The translations under genes were made by a program, and so were the position numbers. The notes below the pieces were generated by a model. That model was not told the origin of the DNA. It was given only the letters and a program-made list of their open reading frames with translations, and ran no database searches. Shown piece after piece: positions 34,618 through 46,110 of a stretch of DNA of 64,000 nt (position 1 is the stretch's first letter; the number at the start of each line of letters is the position of its first letter). Origin of the DNA: Polydactylus sextarius (Eukaryota; Chordata; Actinopteri; Polynemidae); the NCBI GenBank assembly GCA_016801845.1, contig CM028923.1:8454001-8518000 (forward strand), read 5' to 3'.

Positions 34618-34800
34618 AACTCTCCACTCTTTGAATTGCCCTCCTCCCTCTTTCCTCTTCCTCTCTCTCTCTCTTCCTTCCTCTTTACTCCTTTCCCCAT
34701 CTCCTCTGTTGTCTACTTTCGGTATTTGTGTAACCATCTCTCTCTATCTCCCTCTTTCCCTCCCCTCTTCCTTGCTCCCTCTGATTCCCCTCCAGTAGAC
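34618..34800. repeat. Polypyrimidine tract
   Basis: Strongly C/T-biased plus strand with CT, CCT and TTCC runs, imperfect throughout. It keeps three frames open (75-80 codons) only because of composition. Mirror-like polypyrimidine DNA can form triplexes, but no long exact mirror repeat was identified. Confidence 0.75.
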
Positions 34801-35459
34801 CTGGTCTTCTCAAGGCCTGGCCAAGCCTAGAGCCTCCCAAAGACCCTCTTTTCCTCCTCTGCCCGCTTAATTGATTCTGCTGGGGCAAAAAAAGAAGAGA
34901 TATATATCTCATAACTTATTTATGCTGCCCTTTGATATGTGTGATATTTAAGAAGGGTTAATATGTATAGGGTTAATCCTTGAGGGAAGAGCTGTGTGAA
35001 ATTTTCATGAAGTACTGACCAATAAGATGAGATAAAATGAAATAAAATGAAAGTTGGAAGTTGGGGCACAGACGTCTCTCTGTTGGATGTTGCTGTGTTC
35101 GCATACCAAAAAACGAATCAGGGAATGAAATCAACTTTTGAGGAATTTATTTTTGCCATAAAATCTTAACTCCAACTTTCCACAGACCACCTGAGAGAAC
35201 TTGCACTTTCTCTGCTGTATTTATAAAGGAGAATAGAAAGTTGGGTAAGGGCAGTGATAGTAAGATTTCCAGTTATAGCAATTCTAAAGCCAAAAACATC
35301 CAGTCAGTTTTTTTTCATATTCCATATGTTTTCATATGCCATTTACTTGCTGGAGCATGTGTAGGCACTATATGTGTGCAAACGCCCACGCACATGTATG
35401 TATGGTCTGTGGGTGCTAACGGAGGGAGGGGAGACCACGCTCAGAGGCTGGTGCGTGGA
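34801..35459. other. Unassigned sequence
   Basis: Mixed AT-rich sequence with ATATATATCT near 34900-34909 and an AAATGAAATAAAATGAAA stretch near 35035-35052. No supported gene. Confidence 0.45.
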
Positions 35460-35765
35460 GGTTTGTGGGGCTACGGTCCCAGCATATTCATAAATCAGGC
35501 CTTTCAGGGAGCTGTCAGAGGCTCCATAATGAGGGTCATTACTCAGGCAGGGTGTCAAAGCTACTATCACAGGGACCCGTCCCTGGAAATCACACTCACT
35601 CTGCTCCTTGTTAAATAAACAGTGCAGTATACAAAATGGCAAACAAGCTGAGGGTCAATCTGATGCGGCGCGGGGCCAGGCAGGCCTCCAGAGTAATTTA
35701 CCCTCGGGGAATACCTCTCGGCTGGGGAGATGGATTATAGAAGGCCCTCGAAAAAGATTAATGGA
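35460..35765. promoter_or_regulatory. Candidate conserved non-coding element
   Basis: Unique block with an inverted pair of homeodomain words, TAATGA at 35527-35532 and TCATTA at 35536-35541, three bases apart, a spacing that would suit a paired-class homeodomain dimer. A CATAAATCA word lies near 35489-35497. Flanking sequence is more A/G-rich. Confidence 0.4.
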
Positions 35766-38189
35766 AATAAAAAGCAAAAGAAAGGAGCGGAAGAAAGGAA
35801 CAAATGAAAGATACAGAGAGGAAAGAAAAGTGGGGAATTTAGAGGGTGAAGACACTGATGGACTGACAGGTTGATAAAAGTGCATGTACAAAGGAGGAAA
35901 TTCTGCTGCCACTGTCAGGAAAACAGTTGACGAGATGTTCCCATTATCTGCACACCATGCATGTGATCCTACAGGCATTCTTTTCTTCTTTACACAAAGC
36001 AGACGTGTGACTGTAATTCAAGTTTAAACCAAAATCCAATATTGTCAGAGGCTGTTTGTGCTGACATGAGGAAGTGGCACCTATCTTTGGTCTGAGCTCA
36101 CAGTGCTGATGTAATGGCCTAGTAATAACAGTGTCTGAATCTCTGTTATCAAATATTCATCCTTTTATTGCCTTGCTAATATCTAACACACAGCTTTTAT
36201 TAATTTGGGGTGGTGGAGGTGGTGTGGCTTGGCGGTTAATGGCAGATCAGAGAGTTAAGATAAAGAAGACAGACGTTTGAATTGTCTCTGAAAGTAGATT
36301 CCCTGTGGAAGACAACTACTTCTGCGTCTTCCATCAAACCTGGTCTTTATTTTAAGTTAATTATTGTTAATTATTCACATTTTACTTCTCATGTCATGTT
36401 GGCACATATCTTTATACTCAGAGTAACCATTACGCAGTAATTTTACTCATGTCAAAACACCCTCATCTCAAGTAAAAGAGCAATGAGCGGTTAATATTTA
36501 TACTTTTAATCTTGGTTGTAATATACTACATCATATCTTAGTGTGAGAGGGCAGACCCTATATACACAAAACACATCAGTATGCCGGGTGGTGTAGGATT
36601 CAAGTGTGCAATATTTGAACACGGTTTCATTTAAAATAATCATTTATGGACTGAAAACTTCTTTAATCTCTTTCAATAAAGAAGATGTAAATTATCAATA
36701 ATGTTTAATATTCCAGACACTCCCTTGTTCTTCTACACAAGAATAGTGCAAACTGTCACATGGGGTCTGTTCAAGGACAAAATATTGAATACTTCCTACG
36801 GTGTTGCGGATGTGCCCTCTTCTCTGTTCTTCCTGCTAACCAAACAGCTAGGAGTGCTGCTTTCTTTTCCTTTTTTTCACCCACTGATTTTTAGCTCACC
36901 TACCTGAAGGCAAAAAGATTAATCTTTTACATCTGTGAGTTTTAGACAGGCACTCATGCTGTGCGAGACACTGTTAAAGCAGCCAGCCCTTACGCAATGC
37001 CAATTAATGATTTTGTCATTTCGGTGACGGGGGGTGCTGCTGCGAGTTTGTCAGAGTACTTTTAAGGCACAACTGCCATTGTAATTTGCGGCCATCTGTT
37101 TCCATGTTGGAGTTGAGAGGGGGAGAGAGAGGGAGGTGAAGCTGTGATGAAGACAGTAGTCGTATGACAATGCGTTTGCCGCGACTAGCTAGCGTAGAGT
37201 GCACACTGGCTGCCATGTCTTGGGGACATGCAGTGAACATATGTTGTCTTGGAGCCCCAGGGCTGACATTGAAGATGAGGAAAGACAGTACTTCAAGGCA
37301 AATGTTTTCCCTGAAGTGAGGATGCCACAGCCTATACTCAGACTATTGACACGTCTCCCGTGGACCACCAAACGTTGAGATTTACACACACAACGTAAAG
37401 GGCGGCTAACAAAGTGCTCACTACCGACTGAGACTCCCCAGACTGTGAACAGAACAGGATTTGTGCCTCCCGAAAACCGGATCATTTCATCAGATTAGCC
37501 TGGAGGAGATGCATAATCACACATGTTATTCTACACTCACCTGCGGCTGCGCTTGTAGCTGTAACTGTACTTAGCTGAGCTAAGCTTGTGAGACCATTGA
37601 ATGCTAAAGACGATACATTTTAGTACAAATAACACACTAAAATTACTGCTTGCTATTGTGTGCAAATTGTGTGCCATTAGTGCAAAGGCCTCGACGCTTC
37701 ACTAACAATTTGAGATGTTTCACACCACATATTCACTTCCCCTTCTAAAAGACTGAATTCTTTTTCACCGTCTTCCACTTTTTTCCTACATAGTAAATTT
37801 ACCCATAATGACTCTATACTAAAATAAATCTGCTGGCTGTGTGGCTTATTTAATAAAACTTAGCATCAGCGTCTTATATATGACTTCCCAAGTACATATA
37901 CTGTGTAGTTAATTGAAACTAATCAAACCTTAAAAGTGTATTGTCTGAGAGAGTTCAGTAGTATAGTTATACGGTGTACTGTTAGAGGCAAGGAAAATAG
38001 AGCACACTTTGACAAACTACCTAATGTTACCATATAGCCTGATGCAATAGCTGGCTAAACGCAACAGAAAAGTTCAGTGCTGACTTTGAAAAGCACTTTA
38101 TTTGAAGCAGCAGTGTTTAAGTTCTGTCAAATGCATATCGCGTTCCTCAGTGAGTTTGACTTAAAACACTTCACACTCAAATGTAGGGC
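35766..38189. other. Unassigned sequence
   Basis: A/G-rich DNA to about 35875, then long ordinary AT-rich sequence. A purine-rich patch lies near 37116-37135. A short plus frame of about 60 codons (roughly 37190-37377) and an overlapping 98-codon minus frame (37189-37485) are open but unrecognised and lack splice signals. No simple repeat of note. Confidence 0.45.
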
Positions 38190-38475
38190 CCGCACCTTGA
38201 TGGCTGCCTGAGAGCGACACGATAATTGACCCAGCTTAATATCGCTGAGGTGTTTGTATGAGAGCAGAGCGAGGGCCTTCATTAGGGCCTCGCTAGCAGA
38301 GGGCCTAAGTGTCTCGCTCCCTCTCAGCTGTGTTCAGGCCTATGATGAATGGCTATAGAGATGGACTGCTGCCGAGGGAGAGTGTCTGACGGGCCCAGGC
38401 AAAGCCTTGGATGATGAATAATGACTCTGTTGCCATTTCTCCACAGGAAGCACTGAGACTCTAGTCGGCTCTTCT
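38190..38475. promoter_or_regulatory. Candidate conserved non-coding element with an internal stem-loop
   Basis: Unique block with TAATTG at 38223-38228. GCGAGGGCC (38269-38277) and GGGCCTCGC (38285-38293) form a 9-bp stem with one mismatch around the loop TTCATTA (38278-38284), leaving an ATTA core exposed. TTTCTCCACAG near 38436-38446 resembles a splice acceptor, but no open frame or donor follows. Confidence 0.4.
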
Positions 38476-40539
38476 ACAAAGGAAATCCAGTTGACAAGCT
38501 CCCCTTAACCAAGGACCGAACCCTATCACGGCTAGGTGTGGCTGGGGATTGCTCTTAGATGGTGTGAGACATCACCTGCTTAAGACAGGATTCATCATCT
38601 CATCAAAGCTTGTGCAGCATGTGAACCGAGCACCTGGTCTTTGCCAAGTGAAGAGGAACAGTGAGAAAGTCCTTTCTCTCCGAATGAGGAAGAACTCTCA
38701 GCAAGAAGACAAACTCTCTATGAGGACTTCTGTAAAGCAGTGGGCAAGAAGAAAAAGAACAAAACCAGAGATCGAATAAGAGGCAGAGGAAGAAACACAC
38801 AAAGAGGGAAAGGAGGAAAAGAAAAATCAAAGAGCATGTTTGCAAATTAACTTTGACTACTCAACAAGGAGCGTGTGTTGACAGGGGAGAGAGATGATCT
38901 GATTTACTGACACAGGCAAAGGATAGAAAGAGAGCAAGCAGAGAGGCATGTGAGACAAAACAAATTCAATCATCTTTTCCATCAAGAGGAAAACCTTAGC
39001 CTTTCCTCCACAAAAGACCCCCCCGGCTTAAATCAATTGCAAACAAACCTGATTCCGCGACGAGACACAGGGGGAATAAACAGTAGCTTTCAATTTAATT
39101 CAGCCCCGCGCCCTGGGAGAGAAAAACTTTCATCCATCACTTTCATGTGCCTCACAAGGCAGTCGTAACTCTGAGTGCGTGGTGAAATTGGTGACAGTGA
39201 AGAACGGTAAATACGTCTCAACAAGCAGCTCCACTGACACAGGCAACGTGTTTACAGCAGTATACACTTGACAGACAGCGGCGCTGAGTGGCAATACACA
39301 CGTTATGATCAAGCCTGATCTGCTCCTCTGTCAAGGTACAGTTGGGACGTGCCCTGTAGGAGGATGAGGATTTACATCAATGGTCTTTAAAGTGTTTCTC
39401 ATACATCTGAGACGTACATGTACTGCAGGTGAAGTTACTTGCACACTTGCTGCTCGTGTTTACAGATGCTTCAGGGCATTAATTGTTTTTATGAGAGAAA
39501 AAAGCCTTTGGTGGCCCAGACTTAAACAGCAATGAGTGCTTCTGTAAATTTAATTTTGCTCATTTGCTCCCAAGATACAAGTGTTTCTGGCACAACACCT
39601 GCTACCTGGATTTCAGTATACTTTGTGGCTTTCACAAAATTAAACTTTAAATTGTTAGTCTTCAAAAACACTTTGAATGCATGTGTGTAATATATGTCTT
39701 CCTCTTTTGTCCACATTATCCACTTTCTGCGAACCATCTGCAGCTTTTTGCCGTCCTCAACCTGTCACCTGTTTATATTATTGTTATATTATTGTTAAGG
39801 GCAACTAAAAACAACACTAATTTAAAATATTTTTATTTCTCATTGTCAAGACAAATGGAGTAAACCACATTACAATCCCATGGTGGGAGTTTTATAGGTT
39901 TGCATTATAACAAATGTCAGTGATTTTTTTTTTTTTAAATTGTTTTTTGCCTCTGGAAAAGAAGCCAGAAGTTCTCCTTTCACTTCTCTCTCCAGCTGCC
40001 TTGCTGTTCATGGACAGAGCCTCAAACTATTTCTTGAAGGTTCCTGAGCTGGAGAGGCAGCTCTGCAGCCCCTTATCCAGAATCCTGTCTCCATGCATTG
40101 TGTCTGAATGAGTAGGTGGTCTATGCAGTACCTGTATCTGCCTAGCCTGCCTAGCTGAGATCCGGGGCATTAATCTGCCCTGACTGATGATGAGCATTAG
40201 CATACAGCACGTAGCAGCAGAAAACGTGTGTGTAAATGGTGAATGTGTGTACGTGCAAGTGAATGAGGTGAAAGGGAGTGTGTTTAAGCGGGCTACTGGT
40301 GTTAAAGTGCATGCAATTTTGAACACGCGTGTGAACGTTTGCACCGGCAAGTTGTGTCTGTGTGCATGCGTGTGCGTGAGTACAACTTCCACCCCCTTCA
40401 TGACTCACTCCGACCACTTCCCCTCCACTTCCTGTCATTAAGATACACTCAACCTTCCCTTCCTTCCTTCAAAAATATTCTCAGCAGTTTTTTGTCAATC
40501 CAGTAATAATTCAATTTAGCAGGACTGGCCGGGCTGGGA
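38476..40539. other. Unassigned sequence
   Basis: A/G-rich DNA at about 38650-38820 that yields a Lys/Arg-rich 76-codon frame (38549-38779), then ordinary sequence. An interrupted TG-type stretch lies near 40225-40380. Minus frames of 95-124 codons over it are artefacts. Confidence 0.45.
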
Positions 40540-40870
40540 CTGCCATTAGTTTGGAGGAGGTGATTTAAGATTGATGACTTGTGTCCCCTGGGAGTCGATT
40601 CCTCATCTTTTGGGGGGGGGTGGTTGGAGGAGAGAGGTGGGAGGGGGCCCACCGGTGGCCAGGGCTCTTCGGCTGCACCGGGCGTGGGAGTCGTCGAGCG
40701 AATTAAGGTTCCGAATTGATTTCCTCCAAATTTGAGCTGACTAATGTGACAAGTGGCAGCTGTGAGCGCCTCACCGCCGCGGCCTCGGCTGTCTCCTCCG
40801 GGCTCCTCATTGTGACACTATGCCGATGCAGGCAACGCAGGGGAAAAGCTGCACTGCTGATCATGCTCGC
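40540..40870. promoter_or_regulatory. Candidate conserved non-coding element with a CpG cluster
   Basis: About 14 CpGs fall between 40640 and 40830, far above the surrounding density. The same stretch has AATTAAG at 40701-40707, CAAGTG at 40750-40755 and a CAGCTG E-box at 40757-40762. A G run precedes it at about 40612-40621. It could be a CNE or a small unmethylated island; no transcript start is evident. Confidence 0.4.
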
Positions 40871-41209
40871 AGGTGCACACCTATGCAAGAACACACACCC
40901 GCGCATAGACACAGATGCAGGCGCACACACCGTAGCAGGTTCACATGGCCACATCTCAGGATGGAGACAGACAAAGTCATGCAGAGGCGGCGCAAAAATA
41001 CACACACACACACACACCCAAGTGCGTACACATTAACACATGCACGTACACCGCCACTCCACCCCTGTGACACAGTGTTGTGCGGAGCTGCTCACCCATC
41101 AAACTCAAGTCAGTGACACAAATTACAGCCGAGGACTGGATGAGGAGAGCGTTGCTTGGCCCTGACACAGACACACACAGATGCACCCACACAGCTGCAG
41201 AGCTGACGT

Positions 41210-41211
<2 letters not shown>
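40871..41211. repeat. Interrupted (CA)n-rich region
   Basis: CA-containing segments near 40890-40935, 41002-41018 and 41163-41195 separated by unique sequence. It keeps several plus and minus frames of about 100 codons open; none is credible. Confidence 0.7.

Positions 41212-41269
<58 letters not shown>
41212..41269. repeat. (AC)29 microsatellite
   Basis: Twenty-nine uninterrupted AC units, second only to the GT array at 34352 in length. Confidence 0.97.
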
Positions 41270-41273
<4 letters not shown>

Positions 41274-41859
41274 ACAAGGAACAGGTCAACATGATGACAC
41301 TAGTGAATAATTCAAGAGAAAACTGAGAGTGAAAGAGAGAGCGTTGTGAACAGAAAGAATTGTGAGAGATGGTTGATATATACAGTAAATAAAAAAAAAA
41401 AAAGTGGAGGGAAGGCATCACTCTGAATGCATACTGTACATACTGTATTCCTTTATAAATCATACACCTTGTCACAGACCTGTATACCATCATGAGAATG
41501 TTTTATTCAGAGGTTGCTACAGAAGGTAAAGACCCATTAATCCATGACTGCAGTTATTTTTTTTTCCTGTATTAGGAAATGCTTTGTATTACAAATGTGC
41601 TTTCTTCAAAAAGCATGAAGAATATCGCCAAAGACAGGCTGTATTTTCTTTCCTTGCCATAAACTAACAGGCAGCTGATGTATTTGTTTTTAACGGCGCC
41701 TCATCTCATGGTTCTGAAAGTCAGCAGTGGTCTGTCTCAGCTCCTGTGATGTTATAGACGGCTTAAAGGAACGTTAAGCAAACACTGTCTTTTTTTTCTC
41801 CAAGAAACAAAAAAAAATTGCAGCCCTTGACAAGTCAACGTTGGAATTGGTTTCACGCA
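41270..41859. other. Unassigned sequence
   Basis: AT-rich DNA with A runs near 41390-41404 and T runs near 41557-41565 and 41790-41800. No feature recognised. Confidence 0.45.
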
Positions 41860-42320
41860 TGAATGCAGCCTTTAAGACAAAAGCACCTCAGGAGATAATT
41901 ACAGTGTCAAGCATACCCTGCCAAGTGCCTGACGATTGCCCAATATTTAGCTTTAATTAAATCAAAGCAGAAATGTAATTTCTCCTGAGCGAACTCTACA
42001 CAGAGTGGATTCCCAGAAACACACAACATGGCTGAGTAATGCATTTCCTTTGTCCCTGTCACACTGCCTATTGCTTGTTATGGCCCCAAACCCTCCATGT
42101 CCTGGAGGCAAACTAACTCAAAGCGTCCTCTCAGGGAGAAGAAAAAGAAGAGAGGTGTCTTGCCGCGACAGTCACAGCCTCCTCAGCTGGTGTTTACATG
42201 TGTGGAAAAGAGCCGCAAATTAGCCGTAAACATTCGGAAATTGTGTCCGGGAGCATTTCAGCGTGTTTCTCAGGGAATGGTGTCGAGAGGCCGCGCATTG
42301 GGTTGTCTCTTCCAACCAAA
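41860..42320. promoter_or_regulatory. Candidate conserved non-coding element pair
   Basis: The first part (41860-42010) has TAATTA at 41896-41901, then TTTAATTAA at 41952-41960 directly joined to the TCF/LEF-type ATCAAAG at 41961-41967. The second part (42170-42320) is unique CpG-containing sequence. The stretch between is A/G-rich. Confidence 0.4.
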
Positions 42321-43622
42321 GTAATTTGCTTTGTTCAAAGTCTTAAAGCTCCTAACACCTGCTTTGTAAAGTGTGCTTTAACATACCTAATTTTCTTTCA
42401 ACTTTCTTAACAGTAGCTGCTTTGTCATTTATGAAGCCAGTACAATGCGCCTACATGCTGAGGAGGGAACAATTACAGCTTAATAGCTGCAACACTTTAT
42501 AGAAAGTACAATATATATATTTTTGTCCGTCAACATTTGAATATGAGCAGGCACATTGTTAACTCACCTGGTTAAGTGCGTAAAACTAATCATGCCTTAA
42601 CCCTTTGCCTCATATCAGCCCTCCCTCTCTCCACGTCTTAACTGTCGATTTCCACAGTGACTAACAAAGCAGAAATGCCTCAAAGATGCTTTTTAAATCT
42701 GAATATGAACAAAAAAAGAACTTAGAAGTACAGTATATGCACTAATATCACATGCCGATGTGAAGTGAGAACAAGCACAAGCAGTGTGAGACCTCATGTC
42801 TGTCTAAAGGATTGATGATTGTGATAAAGTTAAGCTGACAACTGTATTGAATACATCTCTAATTTGAGTTTTCATAATACACATTGCAAGCAGGCAGCTT
42901 AAGGCTTGTGAGATTTTTTCATTAATGTGTATGCGTGTGAGTATATGTGTTTCTCTCCACTAAATCGGGGAATTAAAAACAGCCTCTGTCTGTTTGGACT
43001 GCTGTATGCAACCCGTGGATGGCAAAAGGTCAACATGAAATTAATATGGGCATTAATATTCCTAATGCAAACTCACAGAGCTCTGTTTGTCAAAGTTTTG
43101 ACTGAGGTCTGCAGAAAGTTTAAGACCTCCTTTGTGTGTGATCTGTGCTCACACACACATACAAATATAAGCATGGGCATTTTTTGTCACATGTATGCAC
43201 ATACATTCTTACACACATTGTGAAACTGAAGCCTCCTGTATGTGTGAATATTGCAAACGTCTCTGAAGCTACTGATCAGCAGCGGTGCAGCAGTGCAGAG
43301 GGGGCCATGGGGTCTAATTGATTGTAAAACAGTTTAAAAAGTGCCTGAAGTGCAAAAAGACTGAAAGGTTGTGTCGAGTGCTAGGGGATGTAATTACTGT
43401 TATGATGTGGGAAGGGATTTGACTCTACAAATTCCTTTAAACTGTCGAACACTGTATGTAAACACCGCGCCACTGCCGCTGAAAATACCGAACGAGAGTC
43501 AAATAGAGTAAAAGTGAGTGTGAGACACTAATTTCTGTGGTTGCATGTACTGCATATCAGATGTTATGTTAAAATAACTATAAAAGCAAGTGGTGTAAAT
43601 ATGAAAGTAAAGACAGCGTTTG
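42321..43622. other. Unassigned AT-rich sequence
   Basis: Ordinary AT-rich DNA with an ATATATATAT stretch near 42510-42519 and a short CA segment near 43151-43163. Frames of up to 98 codons lack domains. Confidence 0.45.
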
Positions 43623-43663
43623 AATAAAATTTGCCTTTTGAAAAAAAAAAAAAAAAAAAAAAA
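43623..43663 (+). other. AATAAA hexamer followed by a 23-nt A tract
   Basis: AATAAA at 43623-43628 is followed 12 nt later by an A homopolymer at 43641-43663. This is the layout of a polyadenylated retrocopy end. No target-site duplication or recognisable body was found upstream, so coincidence in AT-rich DNA remains likely. Confidence 0.3.
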
Positions 43664-43799
43664 TTTTCCCATGAAAGAGAGTTTATGTTTGTGTCAGTTT
43701 GTGTTGAACTCACACAGGAGGCCTGAGTATTCCCATCTGTTGTGCTCTACCTGGTGTTATTTATGTGGGTCCTTGTTTAGGAATGCGCAACTGCACATG

Positions 43800-44085
43800 T
43801 GCCTAATTAATCTAGCCCGACAATTAGATATTGTTTCAATTTGCAGCTGAATGCAATTAGCATGTGGCGGTCTGCATATGCCAACAACGGTGCAGATTAG
43901 GAAGAGATGCGGGTGCTTTCTTTTACCTAAGGCCACTTGTGCAGAACTCCTCCTAATGATCCTCTAAATGTTGTTGATGGAGAAATAATCCATTTTCCTT
44001 TTGTTAAGCAGTGCCTTTGGAGTTTGGTTAATTCAATAATAAACCACTTCATTAGCATTCCCTGATTACCTGGTGCTGTAGTCAG
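43800..44085. promoter_or_regulatory. Candidate conserved non-coding element, homeodomain-site cluster
   Basis: TAATTAAT at 43804-43811, CAATTAG at 43821-43827 and CAATTAG at 43854-43860 lie within 57 bp, followed by about 220 bp of unique sequence with further ATTA words and no simple repeats. The right edge is the poly-A at 44093. Confidence 0.45.
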
Positions 44086-44092
44086 AAGATGG

Positions 44093-44115
44093 AAAAAAAA
44101 AAAAAAAAAAAAAAA
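44093..44115. repeat. Poly-A homopolymer (23 nt)
   Basis: Uninterrupted A run directly right of a candidate regulatory block. No upstream polyadenylation signal at the expected distance. Confidence 0.9.
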
Positions 44116-45489
44116 CAGGCCAGGTGTTGAAAAGAGATTGGAATCAAAGGTTAAAAATCATGCAGTTATTTAAAAAAAATTAATTCATTAAAGGAAAAAA
44201 CAAACAAACAGAAAACTAACCTTTACTTTTCCCCTCAGTCTCACAAGATCACTTCACATCTGACAAACCAACATGGTCTTATTCAATATATCTCAGCGAC
44301 TCTTATGATATTTGGTGGACAAAAGAAAAGAAAAAACATCCCATTATTTTCTCCTCACCAAAAGGTTTCTACGATCATCCTGTGACACATGTTGGAGAGG
44401 AGATGGAGGAAAAGTAAAGTCAAAGAGGAAAGTAAAAGAAAGGACTAAGTAGCGACGTCTCACACCCTGATCAGGCTTGGCTGGACTGTGTTTTTTTGGC
44501 CACAGCAGTTGCCTGGGTGACGCTTCACAGATCACGCTGACCTTCCACAATTTCCAACCGTCAATCTAAATGGGAGGCCCTTATCTCATCTTCTACCCAA
44601 CTCACACCCCCTTCTTTGTAGATGTGCACATCTTTTTATTCTAAATCCAGTCATTATTGTTCCTCTCCACTGGCCAGCAGGAAAAGCCCTGCTGAAGTTG
44701 GAGAGTTAATTGAGCATGTCTCTCTCACTGCTGGCTCTGAGGGCTGTAGCGACTGGCTCCACTGTCTGGCTGCTCGGCTTGCTGGCTAGCCTCTTTCTGC
44801 TCGATGTATTTGCCTAGATTGCCAATGCAGGGCCTGGCTGAGGATGTCTTGTCTACCGGACTTCACTTGAGCATTCATGTCTTGACTGCAGCAGCATCCG
44901 CTCATTACAGAGAGAAGTGTCAGAACCGGAGAAACCAGACGACTAAGACTCCTCTAATGTAATCTGGACATAGAACTTTTTCCTCCTTAATGATATGATA
45001 GCCTGACTTTATTTAAACTGGTGCCCTGTCAGGCCTAACAGCTTGAAGTTAGAGGACCACGGAGCTCCCTGCATTGCAGGAACAGAAGACAGAAGTGCTT
45101 TTCTATGCAAGTCTTTTGTGCTTTCATGATGTAAAATTCACATAACCGGTGCATAGACCATCTTAGAACTAGTCCAATGTTACCTAGGCAACAATTAAAC
45201 ACACACAGAACAGACTGATATATCTCAGAAAGATTTAAAGCCTAATCTGAGATGTTTCTCACTCCTTGGGGGAACTAAAGGTGAAGTCAGTTATCTGCCA
45301 TTATTTGGTTTAAAACATTCCCAGCAGTATCCAACATCTCTGCCTATTTGATTCACTTTGAGCATGTCTCTCTCCTGGATGCATTCATCCTCCCTAAACT
45401 CCTGAGTTGGAGTGGTTCGCCTCAGGCAGAGGAAGCAATAATGTGAACCCTGGAGAGCTATTCAGAGTGAAGAGGAGAGTGGAGAGGAG
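44116..45489. other. Unassigned sequence
   Basis: Mixed sequence with A-rich patches near 44170-44215 and a run of CTGGCT/GCTGGC-type words near 44730-44790 that looks like decayed short tandem units. No gene is supported. Confidence 0.45.
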
Positions 45490-45720
45490 CCTCCTCCACG
45501 GTTCTCCTCCAGCGGGCCGTTTGGGAGGCTAAACGGCGCCGATATCCCTTATTAAACCATCTGGCTGATGCTAATTAGATTATCAGAGATAAAGAGAAGG
45601 AGTTTTCTTTGTACATTTTAATGAGATAATGTGTCAGGCAATTGCGAGGAGAAGCGTTATTTTCCGAGTGCAAAGACTTTTCAGGTGAAAGTGTACAAGA
45701 ATGAACAGATGCAGGGGAAT
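45490..45720. promoter_or_regulatory. Candidate conserved non-coding element with a stem-loop
   Basis: GCCGTTT (45516-45522) and AAACGGC (45531-45537) form a perfect 7-bp stem around an 8-nt loop. A bulged GTGGAG/CTCCAC stem lies just left at about 45479-45499. The palindromic homeodomain word CTAATTAG follows at 45571-45578. Everything to 45720 is unique sequence. Confidence 0.45.
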
Positions 45721-45959
45721 GATTAATAGTGCTTATCTGGAAACATCTTGCCTACATAAGGGAAAAAAAAAACAGATTAAGAGGGTAAAAGTCTCTGTCT
45801 TTTGGTGGTTTTCTTACTACGTGAACATTAAAAAAGTGTCTCATCTGGCTTTGAAGAAAATCCAGACAACAAGGAAACATATCTTCAAATACAGTCCTTG
45901 TAGTTGCTCCATGGAAATTGGCTAAAACAATCCAAAGCTCAAATATAAATAATCAAATA
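45721..45959. other. Unassigned AT-rich sequence
   Basis: AT-rich with an A run near 45764-45772. The 74-codon plus frame (45701-45925) is unrecognised. Confidence 0.4.
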
Positions 45960-46110
45960 TTTTTTTGTTTAATTATCAGCTGCAGTTCATTCCTGAATTG
46001 GACCACCGTGCGATCCTCTGGCCATCCGGGCACATGGGCAGATAGATTTCCAGGCTAAAGATAGTCTTGGAAGCTCTTGCCCCTAATGAGAGTGAGGAGG
46101 GGGACTATTG
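45960..46110. promoter_or_regulatory. Possible conserved non-coding element
   Basis: Short unique stretch with TTTAATTATCAGCTGCAG near 45968-45985, combining a TAATTA word with a CAGCTG E-box. Confidence 0.3.

Noticed and set aside
34073..34700. 143- and 151-codon frames on opposite strands
   Set aside because: Both are carried by the (GT)31 array and adjacent biased sequence.
36218..36600. Possible second tRNA-SINE (GTGGCTTGGCGGTTAATGG near 36225)
   Set aside because: No B box at the expected 30-60 bp spacing and no SINE-like tail; the resemblance is too slight.
37190..37377. Short plus frame including an acidic ADIEDEERQYF-type segment
   Set aside because: About 60 codons, no splice signals, no family recognised, and the opposite strand is open too.
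38436..38520. Acceptor-like TTTCTCCACAG as a possible exon start
   Set aside because: No open frame of useful length and no donor within a plausible distance.
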